A stretch of 64,000 bases of DNA from Cunninghamia lanceolata (lineage: Eukaryota; Streptophyta; Pinopsida; Cupressales; Cupressaceae), in the NCBI GenBank assembly GCA_027924645.1, contig BSBN01000297.1, positions 7,068,001 through 7,132,000 on the forward strand, in the 5' to 3' direction. The notes beneath the pieces were generated by a model, which did no database searches, was not told the DNA's origin, and was given only the letters and a program-made list of their open reading frames with translations. Each line of letters opens with the position of its first letter. The first letter of the stretch is position 1. Positions 10,031 through 22,760 of the stretch are shown one piece after another. The translations under genes were made by a program, and so were the position numbers.

Positions 10031-12280
10031 ATGACTCCAAAGGGTACTCTAAAAACACCAATGGAAAGACCAACCAACATTCAAAACAAGCCACAAAATG
10101 ACCAACCAAACAATCCTCAAGAAGGCAATGTTCCTTTCGTAAATGCACCTCAAAATACAACTAGCATGCCTTCTGATTTTGTTCCACAAGGTTATACCAT
10201 AGGTCAAGTGCCATCTCAAGAAGAGCGACACTTTGAAATAGGTCAATCCTCTCAAGAAGATAGACAAGACCTTGATAAAATCATACAAGATCCTAGAGCC
10301 ATGGCCGCCTTTGAAAAATCCTTAGCGAGAACCAAGATCATTTCTTTTTCTTGCTAGAAGAGCAAGGAGCCAAATTACCCAAAGGTTTTGATCTATCAAA
10401 TCTTAGTGAGCCTAGCAACACCCAAGAAACTATAACGGTGGTCCAAACCATGTCAACTATGACCACACCCCTACCTGAACAAACCTTAGAAGGGAGAACA
10501 ATTGTACAATATGAGAATTCCATTTATCAAAATCTAATGGTAGAGAGACCCATATCACTGCTCATGACTCCTGTGGAGATCTACAAACACCAACAAGAGA
10601 CTCTCCAACATCAAGCGGAACTAGCCAAACAAAACACTATAGCTCATTCAAATATACAACAAACTCCTAAAATGCCCACACCAATCGCAAGTGGAACATT
10701 GGCTACCCCATCACGAGAAGGTTTCCCACCAAATTACAACCCGGGAAACACTTATATAGCCATGCAACAAGGGTCTCAACAAACACCACCCCCAACATCA
10801 TCAACCCTTTGTATCCTTAACCCAAACAATGTCATACAACCCCAACCATTGCAAAACATCAACACAACCTATGTCCCTCCACCACAACATTCTTCTACAC
10901 TCCATCATACCTATCCCCATCTTAGTCAACCCCAACCATCACAAAACACATCTACCTATGTCCCTCCACCACAAAGTTCATCAACACTAAACTTTTTCAA
11001 CACATTTCCAATCAACCTCCACCATCACAAAACACATCTACCTATGTCACTCCACCACAACATTCTTCCAGTTTCAACCTAACCCACACCTATCTCAATC
11101 CTCAACATTCCCAACACCAAACTTCCTAAATCTCTATCACACCACTACAACTAAACCCAACAAACTTTAGCTTTCCTCCACCAAATTATTTCTTCACACC
11201 ACTACAACCAAACCCAACAAACTTTAGTTTTACTCCACCAAACTCTTATCAACAACCATCACAGAGCCTACATTCTTACCTAGCACCACCCCCACCACCC
11301 CAAAATCAAAAACACCCAATTCCAACTCAATTTAAACCCAATGTTCAACACATATGACCCCAACCAATCATACGACCCTTAAAACACCAATCCCATGGCT
11401 TCCACTACAATCTTCCATATGGGCAACAACAACCACATCTCAAACAATAGGAGATGTTTCCAACCCCTCCCACAACTATGGAGCTAAAACTAGTGGAGGT
11501 TCAACAACAACTATCTGATCTTACGTTTGGCCACACCAAGAAAACCTTCTCTTTGGAAGAGGTTTTTCCTTATCCATTTGATCGGTCATTACCCATGATC
11601 CCTTTTCCTCACAATTTTATTATTGCCAAATTTGATAAATACAAAGGAAAAGGGGACCCAAAAGACCATCTTAGAGAGTTCTATCTCACTTGCTTTGAGG
11701 TCTCACATAATGACACATATCTTATGCACCTCTTTCCTTGCAGTCTTGGAGGTCAAGCTATAGAATGGTTCTCGCACCTACCCATGCGTATTAAATCTTT
11801 TAATGAGCTTGTGGAGAAATTTGCCACCCATTTCTCTTACAACACAGAACATGAGATCTCCATGACTGACCTATGCAACAATATACAGAAAAATGGGGAA
11901 ACTTTCATCTCCTTCCTCCAAAGATGGAGACAAATGGCTAGTAAATTCCCATTCAAGATACCTAAAAAGTAGTTTGTTAGCATATTTGTACAGAACCTCA
12001 ACCAAGAATTGGGTTTCCATTTGTAAATTCTTAGTGCTATAACCTTGGATGAAATTACCTACAAGGGAATCAACATTGAAAAAGCCCTCATCACTAAAGG
12101 TGTGGTCAAAATCTTCAAAGACAACAAAGACAATGCTCCCCAACAACAAACCAAAATTTTGGAACAAAAATAAAAATGTGGTCAATGATGGTGTGGTCAA
12201 TTCTAAACATGTCCAAACATTACAACAACCCCTTCAGCTTTCCAAACCAAGTCAACCTCCACCTCAACAAAACTAACAAC
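10031..12280 (+). pseudogene. gag: Element B gag
   Basis: Reading starts at the ATG at 10031 (MTPKGTLKTP...). The first part (10031-11090) is Pro/Gln/Ser/Thr-rich low-complexity protein with a repeated TYVPPPQ motif, broken by a stop at 10355 and later shifts. The conserved capsid-like core is at 11454-11972: KYKGKGDPKDHLREFYLTCF, LGGQAIEWFSHLP, FNELVEKFATHFS and SFLQRWRQMA, which match the retrotransposon gag family. It stops at a TAG (11970-11972) and the frame continues beyond with further breaks. No CCHC zinc knuckle is visible. Gag would form the virus-like particle. Confidence 0.85.
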
Positions 12281-12558
12281 AAAAAAACAACCATACCAAA
12301 ACTAATGACAACAAGAGTGGCCTCAACATGATTACCCTCCGCAACATTAATTCACTCCCTTAGGAGAGCCTATAGAGTTTGTTTTACAGAAACTTACAAA
12401 AAATGGACTCGTCACCTTACCAAATGTACCCCCATATGGTGAACCTATTTACAAAACCTCATAGTATAGAAAAAATGAATATTGTGAGTACCATAGAACC
12501 AAAGGACACAGGACCTCATCATGCATGAAACTCAAGCACATAATCTAAAACCTTATCG

Positions 12559-13920
12559 ATGGAAACCAAATCTCTTTTGAGGATGAACCACCAACTCAAC
12601 ACACCAATAAAGACCTCAACATGTACAAGAAGCCATTCCCTAACCATGGTCAAGATCAAAATCCTGAAAAAAGGTAAAGGTGTTCACAAAGCTTCAACTT
12701 CCTATGACTCTATTGTGGGTCATTTTGAAGAAAGTCATGTATCTACCCTCACAATCAAAGGCAAATCTACGGATTGCATTGTTACAACTTGTTGTGGTCA
12801 TGTCACCATTCGTGGTCCTACACTAAGTCTCCCAACTCAATCTGATTACAATCTTGTCAAACATCTAGGGAAAACCCCTACACAGCTCTCTATCTTGGAT
12901 CTTCTATGGTCATCACCCACACATAAAGAAAAGGCCCTACAAGAGTCTTCAGTTCCTAACAACATAGTGGTTACAGATTTACAAGCTATTATAGGTAATA
13001 TTACCTCACCCTACAATGTGGTCTTTTCTGAAAAGGACCTCCCATCTCATGATCCATGTCACAACGATGCCCTTTACATTGAAGTCTTCATCCATAAATG
13101 CAAGATCAAATGCATACTTATAGATGGTGGTGCTGGTCTCAATATCTATTCTCTAAAGTTACTCAAACAATTGGGATACTCTGAGGATCAAGTCAACATT
13201 GATCAAAGTATTACAATCAAGGGATATGATGATGCTGAATGCCAGTCAAAAGGTGTTATCAACTTGCCTATACAAGTAGGACCCGTCATGCTTGAAACTA
13301 GGTGCCAAGTCCTTGACATTGAGCTCCCTTATAACATTATCCTAGGACACCCATGGACCCATGCCATGAAAGCTATTCCCTCAATGTAGCATCAGTCTCT
13401 CAAGTTCCCATTCAATGGTACAGAGATCACTATCCCAGGTGATCCTAATCCTTTCAAATTATGTCATGTTTTGCAAGGTAGTTATAAGAATTCCAACCAA
13501 GTGCCCAATAATGACAAAGCCCTTGAATCCCCATTATATGTCGATTCTAGAAAGTTGACAAAAGCCTTTGCAACTGAACCTAATCCTCATCCTATTCCTG
13601 AAATCAAAGCTCACATTTGTGATATAGGCTTTGGTGAATATGATATCTCAAAATCTTATTGTGTAGGGCAGATGCCCTTATCTCCTAAATCCTATGGCCA
13701 ACCGCCCATTGCCAAAGCAACTAAAAAAGTAGTTATTTGTCCCCTAACATCTCTAACCCAATTCCAACAGGGGAATTATTGGCTGAGGAAACTATTGAAG
13801 ACATCTCTTCTTGGCTCTACAAGGAGAAAAAACCAATCACAATACTAGTCAAGCAATATGGAAATGCCTTAAGGATAGTCAAAAACATGGTCTACAAAGT
13901 AAAAGGTGGCCTTGGAAAAT
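12559..13920 (+). pseudogene. pol: Element B aspartic protease and flanking region
   Basis: An open frame of 276 codons (12559-13389) holds the protease signature CILIDGGAGLNIYSLKLL, with the active-site Asp in the DGGA form of D[ST]GA, and the later IILGHPW motif typical of plant gypsy proteases. A TAG follows at 13387. The sequence then continues as two overlapping frames (13471-13848 and 13737-13922), which shows a frameshift. The protease would cleave the Gag-Pol polyprotein. The DGGA form has lost the usual Ser/Thr after the catalytic Asp, so activity is doubtful. Confidence 0.82.
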
Positions 13921-13934
13921 AGAATCAAGGAACA

Positions 13935-14768
13935 ATGGAACCCATTATTGTGATGAAGAAACTAGACAAGAAGGGGTTAGGATTTGGTAGGAAGGTACCA
14001 CATGTCTTGGACATTGAGGCTATCCTCGACAAGGTGGCAAAAACTTTTCTCGTTGATTCAATGTCTAATGAGGATATCATCAATGATACTTCCCTCCATA
14101 TGACTAACCTATTCACTAAATCCTCTATATTTATGCTATCATCTATATCCCTAACATCCACCACAAACACCCAAATTGTAACACCTGTCTACCCTAAACT
14201 TATCGATTGGGACCAACAAGGGTCCCCCGTACTAGATGTTTTTCAAAATGACAAAGTTATTGTTGAGTTCATGGGACTCCAGGATGGTATCCCTCTTGGT
14301 GATCACAAAGCTAGTTTTGTAATGGAACTAGAGAAAAATGCTTATTTTAGTGAGAATGCCAAATCCTCCAGTCACAAAAATAAAATTAAAGAAAGATCTC
14401 TAGGTGAAAACCACACTATGGCACCTCCTGATCACAAAACAATAAAAACAAAGGATGTATCCAAAGGTGAAAACCTAATTGTGGCACTTAAGGATGGAGG
14501 ATTTGACCTTCCCCTACCATCTAAGTATCAAGAGAAATCAACTCTCCTAGTGGAAGATTCTACAGAGATAAATCTTGGCATAGAGCAACATCCTAGAACC
14601 ACATTCCTTGTAGCATCATTATCAAAAATAGAGCACAAGAATCCCACCAAATTCATCTTACAAAGAATCATCAAATTTGCATGGACCTATGCTGATATGC
14701 CAGTGTTGGACCCTTCACTAGTAGCTCACTATCTCACAGTTGATCTAAAAGCTAAACTAGTCAAATAG
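13935..14768 (+). pseudogene. pol: Element B linker between protease and RT
   Basis: A 277-codon open frame from an internal Met leads to a TAG at 14766, immediately before RT. It carries the WAYADMP-like motif (FAWTYADMPVLDPS), which in plant gypsy elements sits just upstream of RT. It aligns with 1-730 of element A, where a run of about 40 codons of B is missing near codon 45 of the A frame. No separate enzyme domain is recognised. Confidence 0.75.
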
Positions 14769-14780
14769 AAGTTAAGAAAG

Positions 14781-15965
14781 ATGCATCCACAAATCGCTCT
14801 CCTAGTGAAAGTTGAAATACAAAAAATATTAGATGCAAAATTCATCAGGCCTATTGATTATCCAGAATGGGTCTCCAACATTATACCTATGTCTAAACCT
14901 AATGGGGGCATCCACATGTGTACTGACTTCAGAGATCTTAACAAAGCATGTCCCAAAGATGACTTTCCATTACCAAACATTGACCTAATAGTAGACTCGA
15001 CCACTGGTCATGAAATGCTTTCTCTCATGTATGGATTCTCTGGCTACAATCAAATAATGATAGCAGAAGAAGATCAACATAAAAGAACTTTCACTTGTCC
15101 TTGGGGTAACTATTATTGGTGCGTCATGCCATTTGGTCTAAAGAATGTAGGGGCAACTTATCAAAGAGCAATGATAGTGATATTCCATGACCTCTTTCAT
15201 CACATCATGGAGGACTATGTGGATGATATATTAGCAAAATCTTCTCAAGCAGTTCACATACAGGTTCTATGACAAATCTTTGACAGACTCAAAAAATATC
15301 AAGTACGACTCAATCTAAAGAAGTGTGAGATCAGGGTAACATCAGGAAAACTATGGGGATACATTGTATCTTGTAGAGGCATTGAATTAGATCATGCAAA
15401 AAGTCAAAGCTACAGTAGAGATGCCTCCACCAAAGAATCTGAAAGCATTAAGGAGCCTTCAAGGAAGGTTACAGTCTATTAGGCATTTCATCTCATAGCT
15501 AGCAGATAAATGTCAACCAATTGAACACTTGCTCCGAAAGGATGTCTCATTTCGATGGGATGATAAGTGTCAAGAAGATTTTGATCATCTCAAAGAATAT
15601 CTAGCTACACCTCCTATCTTGGTACCACCAGCTACCGATAGGCCTTTGATCTTGTACATCTCAACTACAATTGCAGCCCTAGGGGCTCTTCTAGCACAAC
15701 ATGATGAGTCTAGAAAAGAGCATGCAATCTATTATATCAGTAGAACCTTGGTGGGTTATTAACTCAATTATTCACCTATGGAAAGAGCGTTTTTACCCTT
15801 AGTGTTCACTTCCCAAAAGTTGTGGCATTACATGCTAAACTAATATACAAATCTCATAGAAAAAATTGATCCATTAAAGTATCTACTAGCAAAAGCAGCT
15901 CTCACAGGCAGACTAGCTAAATGGGTCATGATCCTTAGTGAGTTTGACATTGAATATGTGGATCC
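14781..15965 (+). pseudogene. pol: Element B reverse transcriptase and RNase H
   Basis: RT runs from 14781 and keeps DFRDLNKACPKDDFPLPNID, GYNQIMIAEEDQHK, MPFGLKNVGATYQRA and the YVDD catalytic box (about 15218). It is stopped by TGA at 15270, where CGA or TGG is likely, and a frameshift follows near 15400. RNase H resumes at 15529 with LRKDVSFRWDDKCQEDFDHL and TIAALGALLAQHDES, then a TAA at 15760 where GAA is expected from the A copy. A short open piece (15928-16119) reads MILSEFDIEYVDPKAIKGQA, the usual end of RNase H. Confidence 0.9.
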
Positions 15966-16089
15966 TAAAGCAATCAAGGGACAAGCCCTAGAAGATCAAC
16001 TAGCAAAAGCACCCATGATAGATGTACACCCCATGGTATCTGACTTTTCAGATGAAAATCTCTTCACTCTTTCTACCTTAGTAATGTGG

Positions 16090-16480
16090 AAATTGTACTT
16101 TGATGGTTCCTACACATAGCATGGATCAGGGGCCAGCATCTTATTCATCACACCTCAAAATGACTATATTCCAAAGTCATATCGGCATGCATTTCCTTGC
16201 ACCAACAACATAGCTGAGTATGAAGCACTCCTCATAAGTCTTAATATAGCAGTTCAATGGGCATCATAGAACTACAGGTATATGTAGACTCACAACTAGT
16301 CATTCAACAAGTCACAAATGAGTACCAAACAAAAGGTGAAAAGTTGGTTCCCTACAAGCAACTAGAAGATGCCTACAAACCACACTTTTCTAGTATTACT
16401 TTTGAGCAGATTCCAAGAGAGAATAACAAGGCTACAGACTCTATGGCCTCTATGGGGTCACTTATAGACATGCCTACAAA
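16090..16480 (+). pseudogene. pol: Element B second (archaeal-type) RNase H
   Basis: The four acidic catalytic positions are readable: YFDGSYT, NNIAEYEALL, VYVDSQLV and NNKATDSMAS. A TAG at 16117 and a frame change near 16255 break it. Its place, after the gypsy RNase H and before integrase, is the Tat-lineage arrangement. Compare element C, where a similar domain is upstream of RT. Confidence 0.85.
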
Positions 16481-16599
16481 CACACAGAAATGTGAGTTCT
16501 TGATTGAGCAATTATTGATACTAGCCATCAATGTTCCAACTACTGAAATTATCTACAAACTTGTTGATCCCAATTCCCCATGGTGTGAAGATATCTATG

Positions 16600-17837
16600 A
16601 CTACCTTAAACACGATACCTTTCCCTTTGAGCTATCCACTACCCAATGCAAAACCTTTATCTATCGATCCTCCCATTACACAATTCTGGGTGATACACTA
16701 TATCGTCAGAGTCTCAATGATATCCTCTTACGATGTCTTAACATGGAAGAAGTTGATGCTACCTTACAAGACATACATGAAGGTGTCTATGGTGCACATT
16801 CTATTGGTCATAACCTTGCTAAGAAGATACTCAAAACATATTATTACTGGCCTACAATAGAACAAGATGCTTTACAGTTTGCTAAGAAGTGTCTACAATG
16901 CCAGCAATATGGAAATTTGATTCACGCACTAGCTCATGAATTACAACCTATGACTACTCCATGGCCTTTTTCACAATGGGGTCTCAACCTCGTAGGTCAA
17001 ATCCACCCATCCTCATCCAATGACCACAAATTCATCATTACCACCACTGAGTATTTCACAAAGTGGGTCAAATCCATTCCCATGACCTATATCACCGGTA
17101 AGTAAATAGCCAAGTTTATCCTTAACTACCTCATTTTCCGGTATGGTATCCCCCAAGCCATTGTCATTGATAATGGGAGACCATTCAAGAATCAAGATGT
17201 CAGTGCCTAATGCACACAATACAATATCCAACATCACTTTTCAACTCCCTACTATCTGCAGAGTAACGGCCAAGCTGAGGCTTCCAACAAAACTATTCTC
17301 AAACTCCTCAAGAAAATGGTTAATGAAGCTAGTCGTGATTGGTACTTGCAACTCAATCCCACCCTATGGGCCTACCGAACTAGTATCAGAACACTAACTG
17401 GTGCTAGACCATATGCCTTGGTCTATGGTTTTGAAGCCATCCTGCCTATGGAGGTCGAGATCCGATCCCTTAAAGTATCCATGCAGCACCCGATTTATGG
17501 AGAGGAGTATCGCACTCCTAGATTAACTGAGCTAGAACTACTAGATGAGAGGTGCCTTACTACTCTTAATCATCTCCATGTCTATGAAAACCACCTCTGA
17601 CATAACTATAATAAAAAGATCAAAGAAAGACAGTTTCAAGTTGGTGATCTTGTCATAAAAGAAAATAAGAGAAATCAAGTAGATCGAGAAAAGAAGGGCA
17701 AGTTTGAGCCTAATTGGTTAGGACCCTTTGTTATCACAGCAACATATGGATCAGGAGCTTATACTTTAGCAACACCTGAAGGCATTCCTCTAGATAAGCC
17801 ACTCAACAGTGTTCATCTCAAGAAGTTATATGCCTGA
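16600..17837 (+). pseudogene. pol: Element B integrase
   Basis: The HHCC zinc finger is readable at about 16780-16905 (HEGVYGAH ... CLQCQQYG). In the core the first catalytic Asp is changed to Asn (WGLNLVG; element A has WGLDLIG). The second Asp (IVIDNG) and the Glu (NGQAEASNKT) remain. Stops occur at 17103 (TAA), 17207 (TAA) and 17598 (TGA). The C-terminus ends KKLYA then TGA at 17835-17837, as in A. The chromodomain seen in element F is absent. Confidence 0.9.
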
Positions 17838-19851
17838 TCCTTAGAGTATCCATGCCAAAACAAAAAATAAAACAAAAAAAAATCCATCTTATGGTGAAAA
17901 CCTTGCAAATAGCCGCATTGGATAAGTACCATAGTGAAAACCTAGCAAATAGGTGCTGTGTGTAGAGTCAACATCCATCATCTATCAAGTCTTGTTCATT
18001 CCACATCCATTTCAGAAACAAACTTCATCCATCCATCCATAATAAAACCATTTGACCTTGTTTGCATTTCCATTTCCCTATCTAGCATAGCTTGGAAATT
18101 TTTCAAAATGTCCATCATCATCATCCTCTGTCAGTCATCCATACAAACACCTCTACCTGAATGGGGGCAATTCTTTCCTTAACCTAGGTCTAGGAATGGA
18201 TCCTTGTTCATGGTTCACAAACAACAAACACTTCACCCTTCAAGTAAAAACACATCAACAACACTAACACACCAAAGGAACAAAGGAACAAAAGATAAAC
18301 CATAAAGAAAATTGATTGACTTACAAAGTAAACATATAGATAACATATTCTCTTGCCAAAGAGGTTGCTCAAGATAGATTGGATAGGAAAGATAACAACT
18401 TTATCATAGGAACAATGTGTCCATTAAAGGAAGTTATCTGTTGGAAAGATAATGTCTAGTTTCAGGAAATGTAACATGCCGCATAAGATGCGTGTGTTGG
18501 TCTGGTTTCAAGCAAGGCACATCTTGTAAAAGACAAGTTTGTTGATCTTGTTGCTTAATTGGGATTGATTTAGTTGATGTTGGTAATCAATATGTAGGAT
18601 AGTATATGGTTCTGTAAGTTGTTTTGCTTTAGGTTTGTTAAGGACTTTTGCTTTGAAAGGCTGCGTTTATTTTTTGTTTTTCTTCTCGAGTTAGTCAAGT
18701 CGAGGTGAATGGATTGTGATAAATGGAAGGCTAGAAAGATGACATGTCAATGGATTGAGGTGGGTGAAGAATGATGAATTGTATGTGCCTGAGTATTGGA
18801 TACATCCTTCGTATTCCAAAATGCCTACATACCTTGTATCCACGGGATCAAGGCACATTACAATGAAATATGAAAACGATAAATATGTAGTTTTGGATAG
18901 AGTGATGAGTGGGTCAAGGTATTTAAGCTTGGGTTGGGGAAATGATGAGATCTTATGTACCTAAGTATGGGATACTTCCTTCGTATTCCAGACTGCCTAC
19001 ATACCCATATCCATGGGATCAAGGTAACTTAAGATTGAGATGAGATAATATGTAGTTCTAGTTTATTTGATGATGGAGGATAGTGTTGAAGTGTTTTTTG
19101 TTTGTGTTTTTATTTTGATTGTTGATGTGTTTTTTTTTGCATTTGCATTTGGAGGTTGAAGTATTTTTGTGTTTGTTTGTGTTTAAAGGTTGATCCTTGT
19201 ACGGATTGGGGGCATAGTCATTGCTTTTGTGTGCCATGTTTGAGGAATGATCTTTAGCATCTTTCTTAGCAGCATATTTATCTTGTGTGTGGTACAACCT
19301 AGCATCTTACGTATTAATAATCTTCTTACATTTACATGTATTGAAGTTTATTTTATGTTCAAGACTATGGCTCATTCACATGTACAACAAGGTTATATTA
19401 TATCTAAGGGATCTAAGTTCAAACCTCTTGCTTACAGAGTCAACGTCCATGCACTTAGATATCACAGCACCTTGTTCATTTATACCTTGGTGCAAACTAT
19501 CCACATGCTATATCAAAAATAAGGTTTGCTCTTTATAAACATTTGTGAAACTATTGCAACAAGCTTATCCATTCACCCATCCATTTATCCATGGCCTTAT
19601 ATAGTTTTCAAGCAACAATCGATCAATAGTCTTTCTCTCATATTCTCTTCTATCTCCACTTTCTTCTATCTAGCCTCGTCTTTCCCAACACAATCTTCTA
19701 GTCGAGCGTCAACCCAGTTCTTATGTCGCTTCCTTGTCTTTCCTCTCAAGGGGGCATACGTTGGGGCAGCCAGCTACACTGGGGCATCAAGCTTGTATCA
19801 TGTCTTCAACAATCATTTTCTTTGATGCAACACTATAAACTGCATTGCATC
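17838..19851 (+). other. Element B 3' untranslated region
   Basis: No gene is seen. It matches A 3772-5630, except that about 18275-19170 is inverted relative to A. Two copies of a motif with CCTTCGTATTCCA and TGCCTACATACC...GGGATCAAGG are at about 18800 and 18975. A minus-strand TATA-like site (CTATATAAGG) lies at 19593-19602, about 270 bp from the LTR, where the related fragment at 25403-26283 has its antisense promoter. Confidence 0.75.
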
Positions 19852-19866
19852 AAAAGAGGGACAAAA
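19852..19866 (+). promoter_or_regulatory. Polypurine tract of element B
   Basis: AAAAGAGGGACAAAA lies directly before the 3' LTR start TGTAGAC. Such tracts prime plus-strand DNA synthesis. The minus-strand counterpart is at 25403-25420. Confidence 0.75.
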
Positions 19867-21029
19867 TGTAGACACCCAAAAAATGACCATGTCTTCACAT
19901 CACTTACATTTCGTCAAATCTGTCTAATCACCTGCATTTCAATGTTAATTAAATAATTTAATTATTTAATTAATTTCATCATTTCATCATATTCTTCCAA
20001 AAACTCCTAAATTCAACATTAATTGAATAAATTCTATTTATTAATTAATTTCATTAAATTCCTCTTATTCTTCCAAAATTAAATAATTTTTATTATCTAA
20101 TTAAATCTTATCATCTTCCAAAATTCAAATCCACATTAATTAAATAAATCCCATTATTTAATTAATTTATCATCAAAATCCTCTCTTATCTACAATTAAC
20201 TAATTTACATTATTTAATTAAATCAAATTGTTCTTTGAAATTTAAATAAATCAATCAAATTTATTTAAATTAACTCAATCCTCTAAAAATAAATAAAATC
20301 AAGTATTTTATTTATAGTCTTCATATTCCTCTATCATGCACAAACAATTATCTTTCCAATTCCTCTAAAAATATCATGTTAACTTATGTGCACAATTAAT
20401 CTTTTTTTAAAACTCTAAAAAAAGCAAATCTAAAGTTAAGTTAATCGGCTTTAATTTATCTTATTTTCATCAACTCATGAATTAGAAAAAAAATATTCTA
20501 ATTTATGAAATCAAATCCTATCTTTATCAAAAAAGAAATTATCTTAATAAAAAATACCTTTTTGGAGTGACACATGTCGTGTGCACATTCATCATGAGTT
20601 ATTTGATTTATCTCAACCATTATTTCTATGGATTTATTTCATCCATTGATCGATTATATTTGAAACCTATATAAACCCCTTTCATCTCCTTAACAAATCC
20701 TCTTCAATCACTTATTCTCAGGCATCATTTTACAACGCTTTGAGCATACATCACATCATTGAGCACTTTATGATCTTTTGACATTGATCCTTTGAGCACG
20801 AATACACCTACATCCACTTGTTGCAAATATGGTTTCACAACGTTATTGAACAATCTACATATCTACAAAGAGAACAATACAATCTAGGTGAAGTCTTTCT
20901 TGTTTTATATGATTTATTCATTGATATTGGCTTTTTACTTAGATCAATCTCTTTATGTAATGGGTTATTGAGTTGTTATTATCATTGCTTTGATTTTATC
21001 ATTCAACCTCTCAATTTTCCTCATACACA
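19867..21029 (+). repeat. Element B 3' LTR
   Basis: It matches 6325-7515 end to end. The 28-bp length difference is mainly the loss of one whole palindrome, the eighth of the array, which lies at 6805-6830 in the 5' copy. The TATA box is CCTATATAAACC at about 20670. Confidence 0.93.
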
Positions 21030-22760
21030 CTCACTATATAGTGTCCACTGGTCAGCACCCAATGCACGGCATGCCTTGTCTCTCTCTTGCCTAACCCTCT
21101 TTAGGGTGGCCTCTACTATGAAATGTAGCTGTACTATTGCGTCTCTCTCCAAAGTCAACTAGGTAATTTGCCCATCGTCTGCTACTGGTGCTAGCATGGC
21201 CTGCCACTTCCAATGCTCTCTATTCTACTGCTGCTACCTATGAATGTGCCTGCACTAGGGCCTTGGCCTGTCTAGCCTCTGTCCTAGCTGTATCCCTATC
21301 TTGTCTTAATCTAACCATCCAAAGCTCCAAGCGAGTCCTCTGTGTAATCTCCTCTTGTGGCAGCTGTTGTGCTTGCTGCAGTTCAGTCTCTATGATTGGA
21401 TTCTCCTCCTCTACCATCTATACATCAGCCTGCTGACCTCTATCCTCTCCTCCTACCTGTTGTCTAGCCTACTCTCTACCCTCTTGTCTGACCCTCACCT
21501 CTCCACCAGGCACCAATACCTATCATACTGCCCTTGGTGTGGTCAGTCTCACTGGCATGTGTGTCTTCCAGTACATGTCATAATCTGGTAGTGTACCTGG
21601 GTCTGCCAATCCTGAATCCCAATCCCATCTCACTGGGGCAAGTCCCCATAACTCTACCAATGCTATAGCCACTAGAATCTCAGCATCCTAGTCTCCAACC
21701 TCCTACCGTGTCCTGGCATGTGTCGTCTCTCAAACAGGCAACCCTGTGGTAAACCAAACTATCTAAGTAGGTATCTCTCAATGGTATCTATGAGTCTACC
21801 AAATAGATATTGTACCTATCTACAATACATCAGCTGCTCATGCTGATCCTCCCATGCCTCACATAGTAGCCATGGTCTCCAAATAAAGATATCCATCTCA
21901 TCAATCTGTCACTTCTAGAAGCTCATAGATCCAAGCCACCTATGTGTGATGACTCCCTCATATAGAAATGCGTATGGCTCCCCCCTCTCATGGTGGCGCT
22001 AAATAATCGGTCTGATCACTGGGATGTGCTCCCAAGCCTATACCTATAACAAAGTAAATGCCGCTGATAGGCTCCGTACTCTCCTGTATACACAGTCATG
22101 TAGGTCTCGGTATAGCTGCCCCAAAACACAAGGGCCCCGTGCATAACAAATGCCATGAGTAAGCATCCTTGATAGTACAGTACCCCATCTAAGAGATGAC
22201 CATCATGATCACCTATCTGGGAAGAGGAATCTGCCAACCAGAGAAGTCACAATCCTCTATAATCTCAGAACATTAGCCCAATGGATCTCATTTTCCTCTA
22301 TTCGGAGGTTGTCAATGCATAATACCTCTCTCGTGCCAGCCTCGCCATGCCCTGGGTCAAAGTCAACTCTCTCTCCATTAATTAGGATCTTGAGGATGCA
22401 ATACACATCCTCAAGTGTCATAGTAGCCTCCACTATCAGAAAGTGAAACAAGCAAGTCTCACTATGATATCTCTTCACAATAGCTGTCAAAAGGGAGATT
22501 CACCCTAATATGCATCAAATGTGCCACATGCCATAGTCCCATGTACTCCAAGAATGCATCCTCCTCCCACGTAACCTATACCACCTCGCCTACAATGATG
22601 TGGTGTCACTCCCTTGACATCAGAGGAGGAAGGACTCTCTACATCCACAAAACCACTTGTCAGACCTTTTGCAAATTTTCTAAGTCTACTCAAGTCACTA
22701 AGGACATCTACAAGCACAACACTATGACGCAAAACCCTAGGTCAACCCTGCACATCTCTA
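21030..22760 (-). pseudogene. Antisense gene with plant mobile domain (PMD), main part
   Basis: On the minus strand the clearest block is 22257-22490: YHSETCLFHF, TMTLEDVYCILKILINGE and a following acidic and Gly stretch. This matches the PMD found in MAIN-like host proteins and in several plant transposable elements. Further pieces are 22505-22732 (upstream) and 22016-22237. A helical, charged C-terminal part runs to 21030 and continues, after element B, at 6324-6047. Frameshifts near 22500 and several stops make it a pseudogene. It lies downstream of A's integrase and antisense to it. Antisense extra ORFs in this place are known from some Tat elements. That the extra gene is a PMD gene is my reading. 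Confidence 0.72.

Larger units (their letters stand above)
6325..21029 (+). mobile_element. Element B: nearly complete Tat-like Ty3/gypsy retrotransposon
   Basis: Two direct LTRs that begin TGTAGACACC and end CATACACA bound the element (1191 and 1163 bp). Inside are a primer-binding-like site, a 2.5-kb leader, gag, protease, RT, RNase H, second RNase H, integrase, a 2-kb 3' region and a purine tract next to the 3' LTR. The flanking 5-mers, cttgc at 6320-6324 and ctcac at 21030-21034, differ by two transitions and are probably a decayed target duplication. The element sits inside the antisense PMD gene of element A. Unlike A it carries no PMD gene in its 3' region. All ORFs are broken. Confidence 0.93.
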
